This document shows, in pieces, positions 13,180-25,596 of a DNA stretch of 64,000 nucleotides (position 1 is the first letter of the stretch; every line of letters starts with the position of its first letter). Location: contig CM020511.1 of NCBI GenBank assembly GCA_009823395.1, forward strand, positions 19,279,001 to 19,343,000, written 5' to 3'. The DNA is from Thamnaconus septentrionalis. Taxonomy: Eukaryota; Chordata; Actinopteri; Tetraodontiformes; Monacanthidae. Both the position numbers and the translations under genes were made by a program. Under the pieces are notes generated by a model. It ran no database searches. It was not told where the DNA came from and saw only the letters and a list, made by a program, of their open reading frames with translations.

Positions 13180-14078
13180 AAATAAACATGTTTGTGTGCT
13201 CACCAGAATTAGAGAAAAGGCAGGGAGAATTAAAACAAAGTCCTACAAAAGTTTCAACTTTTCATAACAGCAACAGTTATTACTCATTTGTTTGAGAAGG
13301 ACAATTCAAGTAATTTAAATGACTGTAAAAATATGCAACAGTTATATCTGAATGAGCAATGTTGTGACATCTAAAAAAAATAAAAATCCTCATTTAAATG
13401 TATGTGAGACCTAATGATAGTTATATTTCACATGCATAAAAGCCATATAAGAAAACGTGTTATGAAATGATGATTTATACGACAGATTGCTGATACGACT
13501 GACTGATTAATTAAACGTCCTGCGACAAAGTTTGTTTGTTTTTTTCACGTCAGGTTGCACAATGCTTGGACACAAAACCTGCAAACTAAGCGTCCTGTAA
13601 ATATTAGTTTGTCCCTACCTATCTGAAAACAGTGCAGGAAACAGCTTTTAGAGACAAATGGATCAAATCAATTTGATATTCCTACTTGATGCGTAATCAG
13701 CCCTAAGAAACACAGATCGATTTGTTGATTGGACAAGGGGTAAAAAAAACAACCTTTGATTTGCAACTCTTACATTTTCTATTTCAATAGAACTAAACGT
13801 AAAGTCAAAACCTCAATGGAAATAATGAGTTATAGCCATTTTGTGCCTGTTTTGTACATATTACAAAACAAAAACAAGTAAAACTGACCAATTTAAATGA
13901 ACTATATTTCGCCTCTGCAGTTCATCTTCAGCGAGCGTTTAAAACGGCTTGCGTAATACTTACTATCAGCAGAGTCCTCGACCGATGAACCGGTGTGATT
14001 TTGATCCACACCGCCTCCATTGGGGGGTCTATTTTCCGCTGCGTCCTCCGTGATCTCCGCGGCAGCAGCTCCGTCCAT
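8251..14078 (-). CDS. Gene C: large poly-C2H2 zinc-finger protein (about 1454 aa)
   Basis: Two coding exons: 14078-13964 (ATG after CAAG, 38 codons, acidic/Ala-rich, donor GATA|GTAAGT, phase 1) and 12500-8251 (acceptor CTATTTCTAG, phase 1). Spliced length is 1455 codons including the stop. About 26 C2H2 fingers by eye, mostly in pairs or singly rather than in TGEKP-linked arrays. A motif of CGxxxSRASAL type recurs in several fingers, suggesting internal duplication. At least one finger has a CxC instead of CxxC first knuckle, and several end in HxC. Acidic, low-complexity linkers separate the groups. Probably a nuclear, multi-contact DNA-binding protein. Length and finger number recall ZNF646-like proteins, but I cannot confirm orthology and give no name. 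Confidence 0.88.
12511..13963 (-). other. Gene C intron 1
   Basis: Non-coding and AT-rich, bounded by GTAAGT at 13963 and CTATTTCTAG at 12501. Contains A-runs, a short TATT run (about 12735-12755) and a compound TA/TG microsatellite at 13010-13180. Confidence 0.8.
13010..13180. repeat. Compound (TA)n/(TG)n microsatellite with inverted repeat
   Basis: TA tracts flank a near-perfect inverted repeat around 13083-13114 (AAAATAAACATA ... TATGTTTATTTT), followed by a (TG)n run near 13145-13174. The AAATAAACAT word recurs just after the TG run. Hairpin-prone and probably length-variable. Confidence 0.9.
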
Positions 14079-14400
14079 CTTGGCTCTGCTGTTCGGTGGC
14101 GCTAGCTAACGTTAGCCGAGCAGCCTCAATGCAGTTCTGATGTGTATTTTTTTATTAGTTCTTCAATCGAAGCTTTCATGCAAAATCATTTAAAACGATG
14201 TGGGGTGCCTCGAAAAGTCCCCACACAAGTATTTTATTTTGACAGGTTTTTAGTGAATATTTCTGATGATAAAAGCCCAGGCTAGCTGTATCGTGCCCTC
14301 ATAGCCAACGTTGAGTGCAGCATGCGCAGCTCTGCCTCGCGTCGCCTCGCGTCGCCTCGCCTCGCCTGGCGGAAGCGGAATTGAACGTTTTGTTTCGCTT
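14079..14400 (-). promoter_or_regulatory. Likely TATA-less promoter region of gene C
   Basis: CpG-rich stretch immediately upstream of the gene C start codon, including a short tandem repeat of GCGTCGCCTC-type units at about 14336-14368. No TATA box is seen. Inferred from position and composition only. Confidence 0.45.
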
Positions 14401-15938
14401 CAAGAGGCCTGGTAATAATCGGGACCTTTGAATTAATTATTGCCCTCTGACTTATCTATGACCACACCTTCAGTAAACATCATTTTATTGGTCTTATAGT
14501 TAAAATCTCGACACTTTAAACGCCGTTTATTTTCAACCTTTTCACCAGAGAGTGATACTTTCTTCTAATAAACACTTTATCTGTCAATTTCTACGATCTC
14601 ACTTTCTATTCCTAACTTTGTCATTTGTAGTTTATAAGATGTATTAAATCGTTACAATACCAGGTTAATTCAAATCAAATTGACATTTTGTTTGGCAAGA
14701 TAATGTTAAAACTTGGGAAATTCATCAAGTTATCAAGTTTTTAGTTATAAAGTTAAAAAAGAATTGGCCAGTGAAATGTAGGCATGTTCCGTTTCGTTTT
14801 TATTTTGAAAAGCATGAATGGTAATATTTGCAATGACACTGGGATTGTATTTGTAACAAATGAACCTTGTTTATTTTACAGTACTCAGGTATCTTTTGGT
14901 ATCAACAATTTTGGGCAATGAAGGCTACTTAATTTTCATAGACATTGTGATCCAGTTCAGCTGAATCCATACTTGCAATAACGGAGTTATTATTATTTTA
15001 TTTTTTTTAAATAAAATAAAATAAAAATCACCTTTAACTCAAACTTTGATTGACTATAAGTATGTGTACATTCAAATCTCATGAAGACTAATACATATCA
15101 CAGTTCAATCTAATTAAGACGTATCAATTTTGAAACTTCAATGTTCAATGATTAACATTGCAGAGCCTTGTGGGTTTAATGGTTAATATTCCTGATGTAA
15201 AACTATGTGCAAACAAAAACTGTATATCTAAAGTTCTACTTTTAACTAATTGTAACAGTCATTGTGTAATGTTTATAGTTACCAATAATTATTCAACGGT
15301 CAAACTTACAAATCATCTTCCTATTAAATCGTTTGTTTGAAGATGTGGACAATGCTTGAAACATGTGTGAGCCTGTCCTAACAAGCAAAACATACACTTG
15401 ATAGTGAATTGATTGTGAAATGTTTGTTTTCTCTTTATGGAATAATGTCATACTATTGAGTCAAGCTCAAGAACGAACTAGGCCTAAATACAACGACAGC
15501 TGACATGCAGACTGTTTTCATTAAAGGCACACAGTATACTGTACATAAAGAAAAACAGTTAAAAAGGTCGAGGGCACGTGGACAGAACTTTATAGCAGTA
15601 CTAATCTAAATCTAATTATGTAAATCTAATTAGCAAAAAATGAACATTCTGAAAAACATTAGATTGCATCCTTGAGCAGTGGTTAAACAAAATGGATGAA
15701 TGAATGAATGAATGAATGAATGAATGAATGAATGAAAATGAAAGTAGTATGAATGGCACATGTATACAACCTTCATTACAAATCCTCTCTGCAGATGTTA
15801 GACACAATCCACGAGTGACTTGTAACTGAATGCCCATTCACTTAACTGGTCAACTGATGGTCCCCAAAAAATAGTTTCAACTGACATAAGAGAAAAACAA
15901 AGAGAAAAAAACAAGGTCTTGTTGCTAGTTTGGAAAAG
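14401..15938. other. AT-rich intergenic region between genes C and D
   Basis: No supported gene. Contains a GAAT/TGAA tetranucleotide run at about 15696-15735. The segment near 15938 is the probable gene D 3' UTR. Confidence 0.5.
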
Positions 15939-17119
15939 TCATATCTTTGCTTGTGCGTGTTGCAAGTAGTGCATTTGAAGATCCAGCTCCCGGGAGAAAG
16001 AGCACCCGCATATCATGCACTGAAGAAGTCGGTCGGGAAGGAATGGCACACGAGACCCAAGTTTCTGAGGTTCCGGATGCACGGCAAGCTGAGGTAAGGG
16101 CAGCGTCTGGGGCATGTGTGGCCTTTCGCCCATCACTGCCTGTGGTGCAAAAAAAATATTTGGGTGTGCGGGCCCTGTGAGTGCGGCAACCGGGATGGAG
16201 CGAAGAGGGTGAGATCCTGACAAGGCGAGAGATGGGAGGGAAGCGAGTGGAGGAGAAAAAAAAGGGGAAGTGGGATTGATGATTATTTGAGCGCTGGTTA
16301 CCATCGGTTGTTGCTGCAGCTCCTGTCCGCTCCCGGGTTTCAGTTGCCCAGCGAGCAGCGTTTGAGGACCAATGGGATTGCTCTGGAAGCCCCAAACTGG
16401 CGTCCCCAAAACCTGGCCCACGTGATGAGGGTCGTACTGAATAGAGATGGGAACCTTCTGTGTTGCGGTCTGACTTTGCACGTCGGCCCAAGAGGACGAA
16501 ACTGCCTTTGGCTGCGGCTGAGAATCTTGATTGTTTGTTACTTTCTCAGGACAGTTGGTCTTTGGAACGCCTGCTGGGGCTTTGACATCCCAAGATGTGC
16601 TACTTACCCCAAGAGCTGCTGGAGAGGAAACTGGCTTCTGCAGCTCGCTGCCGTTTCGAGGCTTCTCTGGCTTGCTAACAGTCGAGGGTGTCGCTTTGGG
16701 ATTACTCGAATCCCGCGCACTAGAGTCATCTCTCTTCTGAGGTTTCGATGGCTCCGCTTGCGACGACGCCGGCTCACCTGGCCGTTTGGCTTGCTGACCC
16801 TCCGGATTCTGTTTGGTGGGAGAGCCCTGGGAGTTTGCTGGTAGCACCGGTCTGAGTCCTGCACACACTGTGCTCCACAGTGCTGCCCCTTCTGCGAAGG
16901 CTTGAGGGGAGATGTCAGGCTGCAGGGAGCTGGTGGAGGCCAGCACGGAGGAGGTGCTGCTCCTGGTGACTGGTCTGTGCTGCCTCTGCTGCTCATTCAT
17001 TGCAGGGGGAAGCAATTTTTTCGATGCAAGGTGGGAAACGACGACGGCGAGTGCGCCCTGTTTTCCCACTGGGTCCGACTGACTCAATGTGACTACCCGG
17101 CCTGAGCTTCTCAGGCGTG

Positions 17120-17166
<47 letters not shown>

Positions 17167-19538
17167 GATGACGGCACGGGCATGACCTCCCCGCCGTCTA
17201 CTGTCCACTGTACCGGCTGATGAGGAGGCCGCGTCTCAGGAGGCCGGGGCTCCTTCTGCGGCTGGACTGTGGGTGACTCCGTCCGAGGCGCGAGCGTCTC
17301 CGTCTGAGGCACGAGCGCGGACACCGGCGGCTGGACCGCTTTCCCTCTGTGCAATTCTGCATCTGTCGGGGCAGAAACAAAAAAAGACGACGGCGGCGGC
17401 GGTGGTGGTGGTGGTGGTGGCTGCAGCGGCGGATGAGAGCCGGCCATCCCGGAGCTGGTTGACGGTCTGGGGAGGAGCCACGGCAGCCTCCCTCCCGTCC
17501 TCCCGCGGCCACCCACACCCCTGAGCTTCCCGCCCGCTGGTGGGACCGGGCCGTGACGAGCATGGATCTTCTGGTGCGCAATCAGGCTGCTGAACCAGGA
17601 GAAGCTCTTGTTGCACTCGTCGCAGCGGTGCGGCTTCTCCCCCGTGTGCGTGTTCATGTGGTCGCGCAACAGGTACGCAAACTGGAAGCTCTTACTGCAC
17701 TGCTCGCACTTGTGCGGCCGGTCACTCTTGTGCGAGAGCATGTGCCGCTTCAGCTGGCTCTCGTTCCGGTAGCCCTTGCGACAGTTGGTGCACTTGAACG
17801 GCTTCTCCTGGTGCAGCTTCTGGTGCGTCTTCATGTTTTGCAGGAAAGCAAAGTCTCTGCCGCAGTCGGGGCACTTGTACGGCTTCTTGCCGGAGTGGAT
17901 GATGAGGTGCTGCTGCAGATAGCTGCTAAAGCGGAAGCCCTTTCCGCAAACCTTGCACTGGTACGGCTTGTCCTTGGAATGTATGCGCATGTGCAGCTCC
18001 AGCACCGAGCGATGGCGGAACGTTTTCCCGCACTCGGGACATTTGTGTGATTTCACGGCCAAGCCATCATCCCTCGAACCCCCCTGAGCTCTTTCTGCTT
18101 TGGAGTAAGTCATTTGTTTCTTCTGCGGTGCGGATATGAGTTCTAAATATTGCGAGATCGAGTTGTGGAAACGAAGCATGTGTCGGTTTAAGCCGTTCTC
18201 ATTCTGGAACACACTTGGGCAGTGAGGACAGAGATGCCCTTGGCCCTGCACCTGGGCAACCTCGGAGGAACGTTTGGTTGCCCTCTCCCGGGTCTCGAGC
18301 TCGTCCTCGTGAGTCAGCATGTGGGCTCTGTAGTTGACCGAAAAGCCGAAGGTCTGCGGACAGAGCCGGCATCTCACTCGCCGCCTGGGCTCCTTACTCT
18401 GCTGTGTGTTTTCCTTTCCGGGCCGACCGGAATCGTCCGGCGCTGACGCCACGGAATCCGGCTTGCCATGCTGAATGTTGGAGGAGAGGGTTTTGTGAAG
18501 TCGGTGCTGCCGGCAGTGCGCCTTCATGTTCTGGGCGAAGGCGAACATCTTGCCGCACTCGCGGCAGCGGAAGGGCTTCTGGCCCGTGTGCAGGAACTGG
18601 TGCTGGTGGAGGAGGCTGCTGTACTTGAAGGTCTTGCCGCAGATGTTGCACAGGTTCGAGCGCATGCGGTCCGTGTGCTTGCGACGGTGGTCCTCCATGA
18701 CCGAGTAGTGCTTGAAGACCATGTTGCACTCTGGGCACTTGTAGGGCTTGAGGGCGGCGTGACCCCTCTGGTGCTGGCGCAAGGTAAAGAGGTCGTGGAA
18801 CGTCTGAGAGCACTCCTGGCACCGGAACATGTACTCCTGGGAGTGAGTGGCCATGTGCTTGGTGATGGAGATCTTCATCTGGAAGTCCTGTCGGCACAGT
18901 GGACAATGGTAAGGCTTTTCGGTCGCTTTGTGGCAATTGTGGCTCCTCAGCTTGTCGACGGTGGAGAAGATGGTGGCGCACTCCGCACACTTAAAGCTGC
19001 CCTCCTCCACGGTTTCCGGCTCTATCTTTGGAGAGAGAAGTGGCTCCTCCTTCTCCCTGTGTTCGTTCCGGTGTTTGATGAAGCTGCTGCGGTGCTGGAA
19101 AGTGAGACCACACTCTTTGCAGGTGAGTGGCGCCAGGTCGTCCTCGTGTGCGTGAAAGTGGCGGTGGAGGTTGAACGTCTCGCGACGGTCGAACTTCTGT
19201 CCACAGTCTTTGCATTCCAAACGAAATTTCTTGGGCTTGGGAGTCAGGTCAGCGACTGGCCGAGTGGTCGGCTCTTCCTTGACATCTCCTGTGCCGTCAA
19301 ATTCTCCTTTGATGCCCTTTGATGTCGTTTCAGCAGGACGCAGGTTCTTCTCCTTCTGAGCCATCTCGTCCAGAGAGCTGATATCACTGTGTGCGTCCTG
19401 CAGCACCTCTTTGCCGCCCTCGGGCACATGACTGCGGTCTGGAGTCAACAAGAAACAGTAAGTTAGAAGACGTGAATATTCACGTCTTCAATAAGTTGGA
19501 TTGATTGATCATTTCACACTCAACAAGTAACACCCCTC

Positions 19539-19594
<56 letters not shown>

Positions 19595-20117
19595 ATGTGA
19601 TTTTCATTTTAGGAACAAGCCAGTGTTGTACTGGACCTGAAATGGAGATGGAACCCCAGGCTGGGTTAGCCCTGAGTGCTAACTCGGGCTAGTGATGAAG
19701 TACATAAGAACATGTTCGCATACCCGACTTTTCCATTTCCTGTCCCGGTGTTTTGGTTTCTGCTTCTTCGTCGTCTAGCCTTCTACAGCCGTCGAAAGCC
19801 CGCTGCTCGCTAGCAGGAGCATCCGTCATGTTTTCAGCCGGTTTTTGCTCGTCGGGGGATTTGCATGACGCTCGTTCGGTTCCACCACTGGACTCGACAC
19901 TAACCCCGGAATGGCTGACACACCGACCGCCGTCTTTGGCCACACTTTCCCCCTCCGTGTCGTCGGGGCTCTCCGTTGGTTTCCTGGAGGATGTTTCGTG
20001 AGCGTTCTGGAGGGCGCCTTCCGACCTCGGTGACTCATTTGTCTGTCCTGATGTTACCACATCCTCCGTGAGGGATGTTAGTGGTTTGGGAGACTCTTCT
20101 TGGTCCGTGGCGGCCAT
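15939..20117 (-). CDS. Gene D: 17-finger C2H2 protein with polyQ and polyP tracts (about 1297 aa)
   Basis: Exon 1 runs 20117-19724: ATG in a good context (AACATGGCC), Ser/Glu-rich, donor TCGG|GTATGC, phase 1. Exon 2 runs 19438-15939 (acceptor GACTCCAG). Total 1298 codons with stop. Sixteen fingers lie between about 19230 and 17560, several joined by TGEKP/TGQKP-type linkers, which favours sequence-specific DNA binding. A long disordered region follows with a Pro run (about 17398-17420), a Gln run of about 16 (17120-17166) and Ser/Pro/Gln-rich sequence, resembling a transactivation domain. The last finger (CMICGCSF ... HYLQHA) is isolated at the extreme C-terminus, as in B and E. The finger region is much more GC-rich than in genes C and H. 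Confidence 0.9.
17120..17166 (-). repeat. Coding CAG trinucleotide repeat (polyQ) in gene D
   Basis: About 15 pure CAG codons plus a CAA, read on the minus strand. A pure triplet run of this length is likely to vary in length between individuals. A GGC/GGT run encoding proline lies 230 bases away at about 17392-17422. Confidence 0.95.
19542..19592. repeat. (CA)n microsatellite in gene D intron 1
   Basis: About 25 CA units inside the 285-nt intron between 19723 and 19439. Confidence 0.97.
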
Positions 20118-21197
20118 GTTTCCCCCCCATGCATGCGCCCCCTGTCCAAAACACTCGAGGATCATGCAAGCTAGCATGAGCAAGAAACTGTTTCCGGTTA
20201 ATCCTTTCAAAATAATCATTTTTCATTGCCCTGATTTTATTACTTTCAGAAAGCAACCCTCCATTATTAGTTGAAACTTTCAAATAAAAATTGATATGCC
20301 ATATGACAACGCAGCAGTTCATTTCCTTTGCAGTCCATGTCTGACATTTATTAAATAAATGTTAGTTACATTTCACTGAAACATTGCCTATCTACGAAAT
20401 TTAGTCTGTGCATTTATGTGGATATGGCCATTTTCTTTATTATTTCTATGCTATCTACAATCACTGATCATATTGCATGCATTACTATAATAAATAAACC
20501 CCAGCATACTCTTGTGTATGCTTTAAAATCAACACCAAAGAGTTATAGTCTGCTATCCCCACTCTGAATTGAAATGACAGTTAACATTGGTACCGTCTGA
20601 AAATGAGCTGAATGGAACACAGTCTAAATTTATCGTATAGTTGAAGCTGTAAAACTATATAACATGAACCTGTTGTTGTTTTGCTGTTGTTGTTGTTGTT
20701 TTTTTTAAAAATAGCACAAGCGTACAATAGCAGGTCATTTCTATAGCTGAATAACTATAATATATCGTATCAACTGCATATAACAAGTATTTCAATATGA
20801 TGGAGTTACTGAATTGAGAAGGTATTGAGCTGGTAAGGGTATTGTGAGCTTTGTAATCTGCTGCAAAGCATGTGCAGTGACATGCAACAGCAGCACCAAC
20901 AGTTGTCTTGCTATTGAAAGTGTCATCTGTAGGGGTCGTACCACTACACTGAACAATAATTCAGAAGTCTTTTTGCACAAGACATTGATGTTTTTTCCTT
21001 TTTGAGGAACCAAATATCTTCAATTTTTTTCACACTCAGATCCTTTCCCAAAACAAATTTGAGTGTAAACTAGATGAGTTGGCACGCACCTCCACAATAA
21101 TTCAGGTACTTTTACAGAAACCCTATTGGTAGAAAAAAAATAGCAAAATCTGCATGATTTGATGATCTGTACATTAAGTGTTCAGACTGTTCTGTCC
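20118..21197. other. Intergenic between gene D and the Myb/SANT-like gene
   Basis: No supported gene. The first 60 bases are the 5' flank of gene D. The rest is AT-rich, with a TTG run near 20670-20700, and probably includes the 3' UTR of the gene ending at 21198. Confidence 0.5.
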
Positions 21198-23426
21198 TCA
21201 GCGCCGTCTCCTGCGCCTATGATCAACAGCTCTTCCTCGGCGTGGCCTCTGCAAACTTCCATTTGTGTCTGTGGGTAAGTCAGGGGGAAAAGTGCCAGTT
21301 ATGTCTGAGGCAGATGGCGCAGCGACGGCAGACAGTTTATTAGAATGCTGGGTGGCCTCTGGCTGCTGTTCTATTTGTGTTTGGTGCTGTTGAGATGTTT
21401 GCTGAACTACATGTGGCTGCTGCTGATGATGATGTTGATGTTGTGTTTGCAGGGGTGCTTCAATCCGCTGTTGATGCTGCTGTTGGTCAATGTGCTGAAG
21501 CTGACGAGCTGGCTGTGACACTAAGTGCTGTTGAGGTGTTTGAGATTGATGTGCTTGTTGTGCGCGTTGCTGCTGTGGCTGTTGATGCTGGGCCTCGAGG
21601 ACCGTCAACAGCCTTTGCAAGAGAACATTGTTTTGTTGGAGACTGACTGCTAAAGTCTCTTGCGAAGTGACCAAGGTCCTCATGTCCTGTCGGAAACCTT
21701 CACTAAAATCACGCAGGCTCTTTTCGACACGATTTCCCAGTTGTATGGCAGCTTCCCCCAGGCCTCGGAGTTCGTCTTCAAGCCAGGTGCTACGTAGAGG
21801 GGCTTCAAGAGGACCTTGTGCTCCAAGAGATGGCTGAGGACTACTGGGCTGAGGGCTGCCATTTAGAAAAGGGGCGCTGTAAAGCGGGGAAGGAGGCAGC
21901 CATCGCTCTGATGGAGGGGGGGGTCCGATGCTCAGACCTAGACTGAGTCCAAGTTTTTCCTCCATGCTGTTCTCTGCTTCACAGTCAGGTTCTCCTAGGT
22001 CTCTCTCGTGCTCAGCATCGTCCTCATCTTTCTCTAAACTATCTCTCTCTGCTCCTTCCACTCCAGCACCTGAAAAACAGCATTGTGGGTAGTTTCATGT
22101 TAAATGCACTGTAAATGTAACCGTGAGAGTTGTCCGTCTTCTTATTTTTACCTGGATCCGAGTCAGGGAAGCACGAGAAACTTGGCTTTGCTCTGGTGCT
22201 TTGCTTCTGCCTGGTCGACAGAAGCCTCGGGCTCGTCTGGGAGGGTCGTCCATGTATCGAGGCCCCTCGACCGGACGGAACGTAACAGCTACGATGGCGG
22301 GCGTCTGCTAGCCTGCCTCCGTTGCGTCTCTTCAAGTCATCCCAGCGCTTCTTCACTTCCCGAAGCGTGCGCGGGACTCTGGACACGGCGTTGACTCGCT
22401 CCAGGATCCCTGCCCAGATGCGCTCCCTCTCGCGTCGCCTGAGCCTTCCCGCTGGACCGAAGAGCTCTCCCTCGCACCGCGTCACTTCAGACACCAGAAC
22501 CTCCAGCTCTGCTCCGCTGAAACGACTCTTACGTTTCCCTGCGCCGCCAGCAGCCAGTGCTGCTGACATTGCTCTGTCTGTCGGAAGAGAAGTATGGAAG
22601 GTGACCCCAAAAAAGAGAAAAAAAAGACAATGCTAATAGAACTAGAAATGCTTTGTGAAGAAGTTGAGTGTGCTGTTCCTATTTTTATTATTGTTATTAT
22701 TTTAACATACACTACCAGTCAAAAGTTTGGACACACCTTCTCATGCATTTTTTTTTTAAACCTTTACAACTTTCTACACTGCAGATAGATACTGAAGACA
22801 TCAAATATGAGCAGCAAAGAAAAAAAACGTTATAACAGCTCTAAATATGCTTTTTTAAGTTGGCTATTTTAAAAAAAAAAGGGAAATATGTTTGAGTTAC
22901 TTTACACTTTTATTGTTTCCTACATAATTCCATGTGTTCATACATAGTTTTGATGCCTTCAGTGAGAAACTGCACTGCCAATAGTGATGGGAATGAAAGA
23001 AAAGACATTAAATTCATAGGGTGTGTTGTGTTTTGTGTGTGTGTGTATATTGTGTTTGTATTGATTTGAATAAGAAATGCACCAAAGGGGCTTATTTATA
23101 ATTCAACAATATACTAATTCAACACACTATAAGTTATATCATTTTAATGGACACACATTCAAAAGCTTACTTTGCTCAATGGACAACAGGTCATCTGAGG
23201 ACATGCCTGGTGCCATGATGTTCGGATGTACCACTACCACGTTGAAGGGGAGCCCCCCATGTAAGCCGCTGCTCTGGTCACAGCTGCCATCAGAGTCCTC
23301 ATCCTCCCTGGGGAAGCCGTTCTCTGAGGCTCCCCCTCCAAAGGGTTCCTCCGGAGACTCCACTTTGATGTGCATGGGAGGCGATTGCTCGTACAGCAGC
23401 CCCCCCTCCTCGTAGTACTCAGTCAT
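21198..23426 (-). CDS. Myb/SANT-like DNA-binding regulator, MYPOP-related (517 aa)
   Basis: Three exons join in frame: 23426-23171 (ATG at 23426, donor CAAA|GTAAGC), 22577-22152 (acceptor CCGACAG, donor CCAG|GTAAAA) and 22069-21198 (acceptor TTTTTCAG). All junctions are phase 1, giving 517 residues. Order: acidic N-terminus with a VESPEE-like motif; then a Myb/SANT-like trihelix domain of about 75 residues (starts KSRFSGAELEVLVSEV, conserved Trp in RIWAGI, ends KKRWDDLKRRNGG); an acidic linker; a Pro-rich segment; a predicted helix with Leu heptads (LQQNNVLLQRLL); and a Gln/His-rich C-terminus. The layout resembles vertebrate MYPOP (partner of profilin), a transcriptional regulator. NAIF1 or other MSANTD-type proteins are alternatives. 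Exons 2 and 3 are marked by their splice sites rather than by internal start codons. Confidence 0.85.
22708..22990. mobile_element. Truncated Tc1-type inverted-repeat element in intron 1 of the Myb/SANT-like gene
   Basis: Begins with ACACTACCAGTCAAAAGTTT, a terminus I recognise from fish Tc1-like elements. The segment around 22778-22806 (CACTGCAG ... GACATCAAA) is the imperfect reverse complement of 22950-22978 (TTTGATGCCTTCAGTG ...). The matching outer right terminus is missing, so the element is non-autonomous and 3'-truncated. No transposase frame. Confidence 0.7.
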
Positions 23427-24300
23427 TGGTCAGATCTGATTCACAGCAGAACTGACTGGCAGGTCAATTCTGAGTTTGGCAGCTGTGGCCCCATCAACAC
23501 GCATATAAAGCCTGACTGATTACTTATGACCTTAAAACACAGATCATCTGTGTCATGTAGCTGCTGCCAAGAACGATCACGACGGCGTGATTTCATAGAA
23601 AGCGCCAGCACTCCTTCTAAGAGATTCAAGCCATTGCAGCTGAGTGAATATTGAACAGGGGAGAGAATCCTGTCACAATTTAGCCCCGGATTCATTTATG
23701 GCTTGCTACAGCCACTTGAATCCATTTATGTGTAATGCCATGTTAATGCAACCATCAACTGTGTGATTGCGCCAAGAACAGCCTGGGGGCACATCTACAC
23801 GTCCAGCTGTTACACACGAGCGGGAATAGATCACTCAACAACAAAACAACACAACTGCTGACTGACATGTAGTCACTTTAAGACCTATGTCGTTCCTCTT
23901 GCATATACTAAATTCTCGTTGCTGCCGCATCGATGCGCATTTTTTGTCTGCGCTACATCCGCAATGGTTGCGTATTCCGCATACATTAGATGCTGATCTT
24001 GCACTGAAGCTAGCTGCAGGCTAACAGGCTGCCACAGTCTCGGCTAAAACAGTGCCGATGATTGCCGGGCGGACAGGAAGAGAGCGCCGACGCCGTGGGG
24101 GTCTTACCTCATGTCAACGGCACATGGGAGACACAACAAAACCAAAACAACAGTCGGCGCAGCTGCTAGCTCAGCGGCCGATACACAAACCGAAGACGGT
24201 CGCTTGTTGATGACGTCACAGACAGGGTACATTCAGGACATTCCTAGCCAAAACCTGTTGCCCGGTTTATTTCAAGGCAAGGCAACGCGCTGGAGATTTT
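23427..24300. other. Upstream region of the Myb/SANT-like gene
   Basis: No supported gene. 23880-24230 is GC/CpG-enriched and is the likely promoter or first-exon zone for the minus-strand gene at 23426. A TGACGTCA (CRE-type palindrome) is present at about 24210-24217. Confidence 0.4.
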
Positions 24301-24320
24301 CTATCGTTACAACAATGATA

Positions 24321-24526
<206 letters not shown>

Positions 24527-24539
24527 TCAAAATTAACTT

Positions 24540-25210
24540 CACATCTAAAAAAAAAAGAAGAAGATTTAGGCGTATGAATGTAATATATATAATTCATTGA
24601 TTGAAATTAATAATGCAGAAATAGACCTGGTTGGATCGCTCCTAGACAAACCTATGGAGCACAGCACAGCTAAACTACATACACTGACAAGGCAGCTATA
24701 TGGAAAGGGACCGGGCACTAACAGTCTCTAGATATCGATACAGTTATTCCCTGCAGGGAGTTTTGTTTTTTGTTTTTCAACTGTTTTTCAACCACGCACT
24801 GCACAATACACATAAGTGGTCGATGGACTGGAGTAAAATTGAAATTGAAATTACCCAGTTATTGATTGCATTAATGTGTAATGTGTCTGTGTAATCTTGC
24901 GCATCAAATCTTGATAACTTTTGTGAAGAACCATTTTAAAAGTAGTATTAGACACATCTGCTTGTTTGTTTGTTTTTATTTCGATGTGCTTCAATCTTTT
25001 CAAGTAAGTCAAAGTGAATGGCTTCTATAATTTACACGTCTGTCCCACATTTGTTGATAAGCTGGCCTTCGTATCTCCAGGTGTGTTTGCACACACGGTA
25101 CACAGAACATGTATTTGACCAGTAAGCTACATAATACACAGGCAATCCCCTCTAAAAACATGTCTGTGTGCATTACAATTTTCCCATTAACATTGTTTTC
25201 TATATTTATA

Positions 25211-25250
<40 letters not shown>

Positions 25251-25500
25251 TAGAGAATGAGCATGGATAAAATAATTAAAAAAGAAAGAAAACACACACC
25301 ATAGATCATTCACATTATCAATGAATGTTTTTTTATTTTCCTGATGCAGATTTTTTTAATGTAATATCTTTGTCTCTTTTAAATATTACATTCTAAGTGG
25401 GGTTTTAAGGAATACACCAAAGAAACCCATCTATGTCATTAAGTTATTAACTTTTGCAACCGTTCGTGTACATTAGAATTGTTATCATTTCTTCTGGCTA
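24540..25500. other. Intergenic upstream of trypsin
   Basis: AT-rich with a (TG)n run at 25212-25249. No supported gene. Confidence 0.5.
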
Positions 25501-25505
25501 TCTTC

Positions 25506-25520
25506 CAGATGTGCTTTCAC
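25506..25520 (+). promoter_or_regulatory. Possible PTF1-like bipartite site upstream of trypsin
   Basis: CAGATG (E-box) followed after three bases by TTTCAC, about 80-90 bases above the TATA box. PTF1, which drives exocrine pancreas genes, binds a CANNTG plus TTTCCC-type pair; the second half here has one mismatch. Inference only. Confidence 0.35.
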
Positions 25521-25596
25521 ACAGTGCTCAGCAATATTAGGACAAATAGAGGCATATGTGTCCATCGCCAATCAGATAAGCGAGGTGCTGTGTGGA

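Noticed and set aside
15925..16491. 188-codon minus-strand frame overlapping the 3' end of gene D
   Set aside because: It is an out-of-frame reading of gene D coding sequence, with no zinc-finger or other motif.
18468..19322. 284-codon plus-strand frame opposite gene D
   Set aside because: Same antisense effect in a GC-rich finger region; Val/Leu/Glu-rich repeats mirror the finger period.
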